Origin: an uncultured Bacilli bacterium
Lineage (GTDB): Bacteria > Bacillota_I > Bacilli_A > RF39 > UBA660
Length of the DNA stretch: 10,998 bases
Direction: 5' to 3'
NCBI GenBank assembly: GCA_910578745.1
Contig: CAJTSN010000009.1
Span: forward strand, 22,090-33,087
Made by a program: the position numbers and the translations under genes
Notes under the pieces: model-generated
Seen by the model: the letters and a program-made list of their open reading frames with translations, nothing else
Told to the model about the DNA's origin: nothing
The model's database searches: none
In this document: piece after piece, positions 5,965 to 10,998 of the stretch
Numbering within the stretch: position 1 is the first letter of the stretch
How the letters are laid out: the number at the start of each line of letters is the position of its first letter

Positions 5965-8214
5965 TTACTTCTCTAATAAATCTAAAAACTTATCAGATAC
6001 TTCCTTTCTAGAATATTTTTTCATAATCATATCAAAATTCCTTTTTAATTCTTCATCTGTTACTTTTTCTAATGCATGAATTTTATTTACTAAGTCTTCA
6101 AAAGATGTAATAAAAGCATCTGGAATTTCTTCAAGGACTTCTTTTGAACCATAGTTTGGATAGGCGAATACTTTTGAACCATTTAAAGTACTTTCTATAT
6201 AAGACATACCAAAGGATTGATTTAAAGAAAAATCCACTGTGAAATCATGTTTTCGAATTTCAAGTTGAGGAGATTGGGTAAGTCCTTTATAAAAGATATA
6301 TTCATCAATATCATTTTCAAAAATTAAATCTTCAAACTGATCTACATAATCTCCTGTTCCATATACATGAATACGAATCGTAGAAATCTTATTTTCTTTC
6401 AAATACTTTCCAAATTCAATGACATTATTTAAATCTTTTACACGATCCTTAGAAATTCTTGTTAGATAAATGCCAGAATATATCTCTTTTTTTCCGGGAG
6501 CTTTAATCTCTTCCCTTGGAAGAATTGAATCACTCGTCAGTGCATTTCCTATTACGCCATACTGTTTGTAACTCTTAAAATTTAATTTTTCAATATATCT
6601 TTTTCGGTTTAGCTCTGTAACAAATGCACATTTTTCTAATTGTAGCGCATCTAATTTTGGCATAATTCCGGGATATATTTCCTCAATTAAATTCGCATCT
6701 GTATGGAAAAAGTAAATTTTATTCTTAACAAACTCTGATTTTGTATCATGTAAGAAAAAATGGAGTGTTTCTCTGGTAGATACAACCGTTTGTGCCTTTA
6801 TGTTCTGCAAGTATTTTTTAAGACCTATACCTGCATATGGAATTAAATATTTTTTATTGCTATCGTATTTCAAATAAGAATAATGAGCATCTCGCAAGTA
6901 CATAGCCCTTTTCAATATTGTTTTCTTAGATTTTTTACTTGCTACATAAATACTTTTTACTATACATCCATAAGGAAATTCACAATTATTAATACGATTT
7001 GTCTTTTTTAAAGATAAAAGTTCAACCAAATATCCCTTTTCTAGTAGTCCTTCTACTAATGACTTTGTCGCAGAGATGGTTCCCCCTCTTCCAAAGAAAT
7101 TGTATCCTAAAAAGACAATTTTTTGAAGTTGAGATTTCTTTAAATTCTTGTATAACTCTTTAGTATATATCCCATCTACTACTGCATCATAATCTATATC
7201 ATCTGGGGTTCTCTCAACAAAAAACGAATTAATTGAATAATCTCCTTTCATAATATATTTTACTAAACTAGAAGATGTATCAATACTATTTTCCTCCATG
7301 TCTTCACAAGAACAATATAATCCTCTTTTTCTTAAGTAAGCATCTCGATCTGGTTGAAATAATACAACCGGTTTTTCTAGAAAAGTAAAATCAAATCCTA
7401 AAGAAGAGTAATCTGTAATTAAAAGTCTACTTTTTACCATTTCATCCATAACGTCAATTTTTGAAGAATCCGCTATTTCAATATTGGTATCTTTTAGAGC
7501 TTGCCTTAAATAATCTTTATGTTCTTTCGTGAACAAACTATGCATGCATAATTTTATTGTCAATTTTTCATTACGCAAAAAATGAGCTAGCTTTTCGTTT
7601 TCAATTGTTCTTTTAATGGTTCTTAAAAACTGTTTGGTTTCTGGATTATTCCCAAAATATTCCCTCCATGTCACAAACCACAAAATTTGATTTTGCTCTC
7701 CTTTATAAGCACGTTGTTTCTTTACAAGTTCCTGATATCTTGGATGAACTTTAGCATAATATAACTGATATTCTTTAAAACCATTTTCTTCCTGAAATAA
7801 TTGCATCATTTTAGGATTATATACAATAAATCGAAACATATGATTATTATAACTATTCCCACTATATGTTATTTTCTTGATTCCTGTCGTTCCATGTTGC
7901 AAATAGATAACAGGGGCATTAAGTGCTCCTCCACCTTTCGTTGGTTGTACATCTTTATAGCTTAATGATACAAGGAGCATATCGGCACATTTATACAATT
8001 GATAATGTTTTATTGAATTTTTCCAAACTATATATGTTTTTTCTAAATCTGTTAAGTGACGATACAACTCTAAATGTTTTTTCGTCTTTTTTAAAACAAA
8101 ATATTTTAAAATTTCATCACTTTCTTTTACAGCTTCCTTCCAAAAATAGAAAGAATTATTATTTGCTGTATTTCCAGAATTTTCACCAAATAACCATATA
8201 TATTTTTTATCCAT
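5965..8214 (-). CDS. Two-domain enzyme: glycerophosphotransferase-like domain fused to a GT4 glycosyltransferase
   Basis: The protein has 749 residues. Residues 1-330 form a CDP-glycerol glycerophosphotransferase-like domain: YIWLFGENSGN start (5-15), YLQHGTTG (104-111, His107), WFVTWR (179-184) and ITDYSSLGFDF (266-276). Residues from about 364 form a GT4, GT-B-fold glycosyltransferase: VFLGYNFFGRGGTIS (367-381), IYLTRISKDR (582-591), VYGTGD (617-622) and NQSFGMSYIEST (665-676). In the GT4 EX7E motif the second Glu is present (E674), but the first position is Gln666. A GGAGG site at 8223-8227, 8 nt before the ATG, fixes the start. It is the first gene of the operon. The protein would couple glycerol-phosphate transfer with sugar addition to a teichoic-acid-like polymer in the cytoplasm. 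Donor and acceptor are unknown, and either half may be inactive. Confidence 0.85.
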   Translation of the reverse strand: MDKKYIWLFGENSGNTANNNSFYFWKEAVKESDEILKYFVLKKTKKHLELYRHLTDLEKTYIVWKNSIKHYQLYKCADMLLVSLSYKDVQPTKGGGALNAPVIYLQHGTTGIKKITYSGNSYNNHMFRFIVYNPKMMQLFQEENGFKEYQLYYAKVHPRYQELVKKQRAYKGEQNQILWFVTWREYFGNNPETKQFLRTIKRTIENEKLAHFLRNEKLTIKLCMHSLFTKEHKDYLRQALKDTNIEIADSSKIDVMDEMVKSRLLITDYSSLGFDFTFLEKPVVLFQPDRDAYLRKRGLYCSCEDMEENSIDTSSSLVKYIMKGDYSINSFFVERTPDDIDYDAVVDGIYTKELYKNLKKSQLQKIVFLGYNFFGRGGTISATKSLVEGLLEKGYLVELLSLKKTNRINNCEFPYGCIVKSIYVASKKSKKTILKRAMYLRDAHYSYLKYDSNKKYLIPYAGIGLKKYLQNIKAQTVVSTRETLHFFLHDTKSEFVKNKIYFFHTDANLIEEIYPGIMPKLDALQLEKCAFVTELNRKRYIEKLNFKSYKQYGVIGNALTSDSILPREEIKAPGKKEIYSGIYLTRISKDRVKDLNNVIEFGKYLKENKISTIRIHVYGTGDYVDQFEDLIFENDIDEYIFYKGLTQSPQLEIRKHDFTVDFSLNQSFGMSYIESTLNGSKVFAYPNYGSKEVLEEIPDAFITSFEDLVNKIHALEKVTDEELKRNFDMIMKKYSRKEVSDKFLDLLEK

Positions 8215-8247
8215 ATTAAAGTCCTCCTGGTTCCTTTTGCACCTAAG

Positions 8248-8276
8248 ATTATACCATCAAAGGTATCTATATTCAA
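8248..8276 (-). promoter_or_regulatory. Strong predicted promoter of the five-gene teichoic acid operon
   Basis: On the minus strand a -35 TTGAAT (8271-8276) is followed after 17 nt by a perfect -10 TATAAT (8248-8253) with an extended -10 TGG just before it. The start of transcription would be near 8241, about 27 nt before the ATG at 8214. Confidence 0.75.
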
Positions 8277-8444
8277 TTCCAATTAAATTGATTTTCATTT
8301 TTTTAACAAATTGTACACTATTCTAACACATATTTTCTTAAACGAACGAAAAATTTACAAAATTTACTACATTTTTAAAAGGATTATAAAACAATCTCCT
8401 TTTATTTAAAAAGACCTTCTTATCTTATTCTATAAATAATAAAC
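8277..8444. other. Intergenic stretch with no recognised gene
   Basis: This lies between the gtrA-type gene's terminator and the operon promoter. It is very AT-rich. The only structure seen is a weak inverted repeat, TAAAAGGA (8376-8383) and TCCTTTTA (8397-8404), without a T run on the minus strand. No plausible open frame or RNA gene was found. Confidence 0.5.
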
Positions 8445-8487
8445 AAAAAAATACATATTAAACCTTTTTCTTATCATGTATTTTTTT
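8445..8487 (-). terminator. AT-rich hairpin overlapping the end of the GtrA-family gene
   Basis: A perfect 12-bp inverted repeat, AAAAAAATACAT (8445-8456) and ATGTATTTTTTT (8476-8487), encloses 19 nt. The stop codon TGA (8474-8476) starts at the edge of the upstream arm. On the minus strand the 3' arm ends in seven T, so it can act as a weak terminator or an mRNA 3' end. Confidence 0.5.
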
Positions 8488-8899
8488 TCTTAAACACAAA
8501 CCATTTACTTAAAATATAATTCATCACTGTAACAACGACTTGCACAACAAGTTTTGTAACCTTATCGCTAATATGAAGCAAAGTCACACCTATAAACATA
8601 ATTGCCATATCCATAAAAAGGGTTAAAATACGTGAAGAAACAAAAGAAATAATTTCCTTTATTTGATTTTTATTCTTACTTTTAAATACAAATGCACGAT
8701 TTGTAACATAAGAAAATACAACCGCACAAACCCAAGAAACTAGATTTGCTATTTGTAACTCAATTGCATTATTCGGATTTAAAAAGGTACAAACACATAA
8801 ATAATAACTCCCAAGCGATACCATCGTAGTGAGAATTCCTACAATAAAGTAATTGATAATTTCTTCATATTTTTTATAAAGTTTTTCTATTATTTTCAT
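8474..8899 (-). CDS. GtrA/GtcA-family membrane protein (lipid-linked sugar translocation)
   Basis: The protein has 141 residues with four predicted membrane helices (about 14-34, 49-66, 88-108 and 116-134), short loops and basic ends. Family landmarks are the first helix NYFIVGILTTMVS (16-28), the TNRAFVFKSK element after helix 2 (67-76) and its counterpart NYILSKWFVFKKK (127-139). The length matches GtrA proteins. GtrA/GtcA proteins are thought to move undecaprenyl-phosphate-linked sugars across the membrane for O-antigen or teichoic acid glycosylation. The ribosome binding site is poor (GTGATG), and the predicted leader is only about 12 nt. It forms a single-gene unit between its own promoter and a hairpin. 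Its likely partners are the YfhO-family protein at the other end of the window and a GT2 enzyme that is not present here. Confidence 0.9.
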   Translation of the reverse strand: MKIIEKLYKKYEEIINYFIVGILTTMVSLGSYYLCVCTFLNPNNAIELQIANLVSWVCAVVFSYVTNRAFVFKSKNKNQIKEIISFVSSRILTLFMDMAIMFIGVTLLHISDKVTKLVVQVVVTVMNYILSKWFVFKKKNT

Positions 8900-8918
8900 T
8901 TTTCATCACATCATTTTT

Positions 8919-8947
8919 ATCATACAATAATTATTACTATGAATCAA
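8919..8947 (-). promoter_or_regulatory. Predicted promoter of the GtrA-family gene
   Basis: On the minus strand TTGATT (8942-8947) and TATGAT (8919-8924) are separated by 17 nt. The -35 box abuts the T run of the preceding gene's terminator, so termination and initiation share a few bases. The leader would be about 12 nt. Confidence 0.55.
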
Positions 8948-8948
8948 G

Positions 8949-8971
8949 AAAAAAATGTAGTAACTACATTT
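8949..8971 (-). terminator. Intrinsic terminator overlapping the stop codon of the SH3b protein gene
   Basis: On the minus strand AAATGTAG (8971-8964), loop TTA, then CTACATTT (8960-8953), runs into a seven-T tract (8955-8949). The stop codon TAG (8964-8966) is part of the stem. A short stem with a three-base loop and T run is a typical rho-independent terminator. Confidence 0.65.
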
Positions 8972-10373
8972 CTTGTCTATCTTTTTTCTTTTTATTTACA
9001 ATAACTAACACAACTGTGGTAATTACTGCTATGGTTAGAGCACCGATCAAGCACCAAAATACATAATCTTTAGAACTTAACCCATCAATTGTAAGTACTT
9101 CCTTTTTTTCATCATCATTCAAATTATCGTTCCCATTTTGATCATCGTTCAAATTACCGTTTCCATTTTCATCGTCGTTTTTGTTATTTTCTTCTTTTTT
9201 ATCGCTATTCTTATCATCATCTTCCTCTTTTGGATCGTTTTGAACAAGTTCAACAATTTTATCAGACTTTGGATTAGAAAGTCCTAAATCATTACTATAA
9301 TAAATTGATTTTTCTTCAGAATTTAATAACTTGTATGCCTCTACTTCCCTATCATTCCATGTCACCTTCTGCTTTTTATCTGTGACTACAATTGGATACT
9401 CATATTCACCATGATCTCCATAATCGCTATTATATGAAAAACTATATACTTTATTATCTATTTCAATATAATAAATATTTCCATACCTATGATTCTTAAC
9501 ATATCGAATCTGGTACTCTTGATTCAACTTTAAATAGTCTCGTATATTTAACTCTTTACCATTTAAATTTGAAAGAGCAATTGGAAATTTATCCGTATTT
9601 AAATCGATTACAATTAGTTTGTGCTTATATTGTTTGACAACTTTTGTTCCCTCTATATATTCAAACCTATTACCTATTTTTGTATAATATAAGTTTTCGC
9701 CTTTATTGGCTGGTATGATATATTTTACATCAAGTTTATCTCCAAAACTGATATTCAATTTTGAATCGTTATAGCCACTATAATAGATTCCCTTTTCCGC
9801 TTTATATCCTATAGTGATAGGTAGCTTTCCATAACACTGTTCAAAATAGACATAACCACTTATTGTTCCATTGGAAATTAAAACCCAAGCTCCAGCTTTT
9901 GAATCAGCATATATATCGTTCTCATCAAAACCTATCATAATATTTGTATCTGCTTTTATTGTACCTACTACATCGTATAATACACCTGGGCCACTTCTTA
10001 CTTCAGTATCAACAATTGTATAAAAATCTGACTTTTTAAAACCATCATTCGTACTTTTAAAATCTTTAATATTAACTAGATCACTTGCTTTAACACAGAA
10101 CACCCCTGGTCCATCCCAATCAATTGCTAGTAAAATGGTTCCCTCCGCTTTAGCAACATCATATTCAATTTCTACGGTTTTTCCATAAGCTATTTTTTCG
10201 CCTGTCGCTTTATAGGTTCCATCATCTTCAAGCTTATAAACAGTTGCCCCATTTGTATTAGAAACTTTCGCTTCATAATCCTCATAAACGGCATAGCCAC
10301 AATCTGCTTTTACAATATTAGGTACAAATAAACCTATCAATAAAAGTAAAATTATTTTTCTAAATTTGTTCAT
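8964..10373 (-). CDS. Secreted SH3b-domain protein with C-terminal membrane anchor
   Basis: The protein has 469 residues from ATG 10373. It has a signal peptide (about 1-23, NKFRK then a Leu/Ile core, likely cleaved after VKA). A bacterial SH3 domain lies at about 117-179, with VRSGPGVLYDVVG marking its start and SGYVYFEQ its end. The large middle region (about 185-375) holds several GxxYYxG/IYYxE-like beta stretches I cannot name. A charged Asn/Asp-rich spacer (about 380-422) includes two NGN.NLNDD copies. One helix (about 438-459) and a KKKKDR tail give an extracellular protein anchored with its C-terminus in the cytoplasm. It is not an LPXTG protein. SH3b domains usually bind peptidoglycan or wall peptides. 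In-frame GTG codons at 10376 and 10382 compete as starts; the TAAGGAG site (10386-10392) is 12 nt from the ATG and 9 nt from GTG 10376. It is likely co-transcribed with the small membrane protein upstream. Confidence 0.75.
   Translation of the reverse strand: MNKFRKIILLLLIGLFVPNIVKADCGYAVYEDYEAKVSNTNGATVYKLEDDGTYKATGEKIAYGKTVEIEYDVAKAEGTILLAIDWDGPGVFCVKASDLVNIKDFKSTNDGFKKSDFYTIVDTEVRSGPGVLYDVVGTIKADTNIMIGFDENDIYADSKAGAWVLISNGTISGYVYFEQCYGKLPITIGYKAEKGIYYSGYNDSKLNISFGDKLDVKYIIPANKGENLYYTKIGNRFEYIEGTKVVKQYKHKLIVIDLNTDKFPIALSNLNGKELNIRDYLKLNQEYQIRYVKNHRYGNIYYIEIDNKVYSFSYNSDYGDHGEYEYPIVVTDKKQKVTWNDREVEAYKLLNSEEKSIYYSNDLGLSNPKSDKIVELVQNDPKEEDDDKNSDKKEENNKNDDENGNGNLNDDQNGNDNLNDDEKKEVLTIDGLSSKDYVFWCLIGALTIAVITTVVLVIVNKKKKDRQEM
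9110..9179 (-). repeat. 30-bp tandem repeat in the spacer of the SH3b protein
   Basis: Two adjacent 30-bp units (9120-9149 and 9150-9179) match at 26 of 30 positions, and a partial unit precedes them at 9110-9119. The unit encodes ten residues of the form NGN[G/D]NLNDD[Q/E]. Since the period is a multiple of three, copy number can change without breaking the frame. Confidence 0.8.
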
Positions 10374-10389
10374 CACAATCACACACTCC

Positions 10390-10719
10390 TTAAATAATAT
10401 TATAGTTTATTAAAGTTCCTACCATAAATGATAAAAAATTGCATAGGAACGATAATTTATACCCACTCATTTTTTTATAATTCAAAACCTTATAATAGAT
10501 AAATCCTTCTAATAGAACTACTAAAATTTCTAATATCAACATACTTATTATTTGTGCTTCTTTCCCATAATGAAATAAAAATAATGGATGAATTGCATTT
10601 AAAAGTGGATTTGTTAAAATATTTACAAGCAAAACATTCAATAAATCCTTCCCTCTTAATCCCAATAAAATAGCAGTCAAGCCTTCAATCATTATCGTCA
10701 ATACCAAACAATAAATCAT
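10390..10719 (-). CDS. Small polytopic membrane protein of unknown function
   Basis: The protein has 109 residues from ATG 10719, with three to four hydrophobic helices (about 1-20, 26-49, 56-76 and 88-106). Acidic residues lie within or at the edge of helices (E12, E64, E71), and polar motifs VNILTNPLLNAI (32-43) and CNFLSF (93-98) look like conserved sites of a family I cannot name. The first helix is short before E12. There is no ribosome binding site just before this ATG; a strong one (AGGGAGG, 10757-10763) lies some 37 nt upstream. The same frame stays open upstream of the ATG but has no ATG, GTG or TTG before that site. The N-terminus may therefore be mis-called, or translation may depend on an overlapping small frame. 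It is followed 16 nt later by the SH3b protein gene. Confidence 0.6.
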   Translation of the reverse strand: MIYCLVLTIMIEGLTAILLGLRGKDLLNVLLVNILTNPLLNAIHPLFLFHYGKEAQIISMLILEILVVLLEGFIYYKVLNYKKMSGYKLSFLCNFLSFMVGTLINYNII

Positions 10720-10754
10720 AATATAAATATAATTTGTATAAATTTTAAACGCAC
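10716..10754 (-). CDS. Possible 12-codon leader frame overlapping the small membrane protein gene
   Basis: A GTG at 10754 just after an AGGGAGG site opens a frame reading MRLKFIQIIFIL. Its TGA stop overlaps the ATG of the next gene as ATGA. It is hydrophobic with a basic start, like the missing front of that gene's first helix. The site lies only 2 nt from the GTG, which is unusually close. It could be a coupling leader, an ancestral N-terminus separated by a one-base change, or chance. Confidence 0.3.
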   Translation of the reverse strand: MRLKFIQIIFIL

Positions 10755-10795
10755 TTCCTCCCTTAATTATAAATCCGTATATGTATCACATCTTC

Positions 10796-10824
10796 ATAGT
10801 ACCAAATTTGTAATTTTAATTCAA
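10796..10824 (-). promoter_or_regulatory. Predicted promoter for the membrane protein/SH3b gene pair
   Basis: On the minus strand TTGAAT (10819-10824) is followed after 17 nt by TACTAT (10796-10801) with an extended -10 TGG. The -35 sequence, spacing and TGG element are the same as in the promoter at 8248-8276. Transcription would begin near 10789. Confidence 0.5.
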
Positions 10825-10998
10825 GTTTTTTATGCTTTACTTCCTACATAACAATTTATAATACCCTTCACAAAGAAATTCCTTTTTGTTTTTCATATTA
10901 CAAAAAGAATTTCTTCTAAAAAACATAGTTAGCATGAATATTATCAAATAAAATTCATTTTATAACCACCTTCTTAATATAATACAATTATTAAAAGC
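10825..10998. other. Non-coding or decayed stretch at the window edge
   Basis: Apart from the inverted repeat, the minus strand shows a good ribosome binding site AAGGTGG (10966-10972), 7 nt before an ATG at 10958. The frame from that ATG stops after four codons. Another frame, offset by one base, is open from 10947 to 10837 (36 codons). No recognisable protein results. Confidence 0.35.
10873..10915. terminator. Long inverted repeat, probable bidirectional terminator
   Basis: The left arm 10873-10889 and right arm 10900-10915 pair over 16 bp with a single bulged C in the left arm and a 10-nt loop. Each strand has a T-rich 3' arm (TTTCTT), but neither has a clean T run after it. It may end transcription arriving from beyond 10998. 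Confidence 0.45.

Noticed and set aside
5588..6079. Two short plus-strand open frames (5588-5773 and 5867-6079)
   Set aside because: Both lie opposite well-supported minus-strand genes and show no recognisable protein features.
7923..8219. Plus-strand open frame of 98 codons
   Set aside because: It is fully antisense to the conserved N-terminal domain of the fusion enzyme, has no ribosome binding site, and its translation is low-complexity Leu/Phe/Tyr-rich sequence.
8360..8403. Minus-strand AAAGGAGA followed by a TTG-started frame of about 18 codons
   Set aside because: The site touches the TTG with no proper spacing, and the frame is short and without features.
8376..8404. Inverted repeat TAAAAGGA/TCCTTTTA
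   Set aside because: It is short and AT-rich with no T run on the coding strand; it is expected by chance in this composition.
1..10998. CRISPR arrays, tRNA or rRNA genes, insertion sequences, phage genes
   Set aside because: No spaced direct repeats, tRNA-like cloverleaf, transposase motif or terminal inverted repeats were seen.
1..10998. Alternative genetic code (TGA as Trp), as in Mycoplasma
   Set aside because: TGA ends the genes at 3148 and 8474 where family homology ends, and Trp in conserved motifs is coded by TGG.

Overview
This is an AT-rich window with ordinary stop usage: TGA is a real stop here and TGG codes for Trp. Every convincing gene is on the minus strand. Short promoter-to-gene distances, GGAGG-type ribosome binding sites, a lipoprotein with a lipobox and a glycerol-phosphate teichoic acid gene set point to a low-GC Gram-positive bacterium (Bacillota, perhaps an Erysipelotrichia/Bacilli-like gut lineage). 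The lineage is inference from gene content and composition.

The layout is given in the direction of transcription, from high to low coordinates. (1) 10998-10720 is mostly non-coding: a long inverted repeat, a promoter and a strong but oddly placed ribosome binding site. (2) 10719-8964 holds a small polytopic membrane protein and a secreted, C-terminally anchored SH3b protein, ending in a terminator that overlaps the stop codon. (3) 8899-8474 is a single-gene unit for a GtrA/GtcA-type membrane protein with its own promoter and an AT-only hairpin at its end. (4) 8276-1841 is a five-gene operon with a clear extended -10 promoter and a terminator. It encodes a glycerophosphotransferase-like/GT4 fusion protein, a lipoprotein with a predicted beta-propeller, TagD (CDP-glycerol synthesis), a divergent glycerophosphotransferase-family protein and a canonical one. 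(5) 1774-1 carries a membrane-anchored PIG-L deacetylase overlapping the start of a YfhO-family membrane protein that runs off the window.

The whole reads as a cell-surface glycopolymer locus. TagD makes CDP-glycerol in the cytoplasm. The three glycerophosphotransferase-family domains would use it, or a related activated polyol, to prime, link or extend a poly(glycerol phosphate) chain, and the GT4 half of the fusion would add sugar. GtrA and YfhO are families known from extracytoplasmic teichoic acid glycosylation, and the anchored PIG-L enzyme is placed to de-N-acetylate a sugar outside the membrane. TagO, TagA, the TagGH exporter and a CsbB-like GT2 are not in the window, so the pathway is incomplete as seen.

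The observations most worth follow-up are the fusion enzyme with a Gln in place of the first EX7E glutamate, the PIG-L/YfhO overlapping pair, the uncharacterised lipoprotein inside the CDP-glycerol operon, and the misplaced ribosome binding site with an overlapping 12-codon frame ahead of the small membrane protein.
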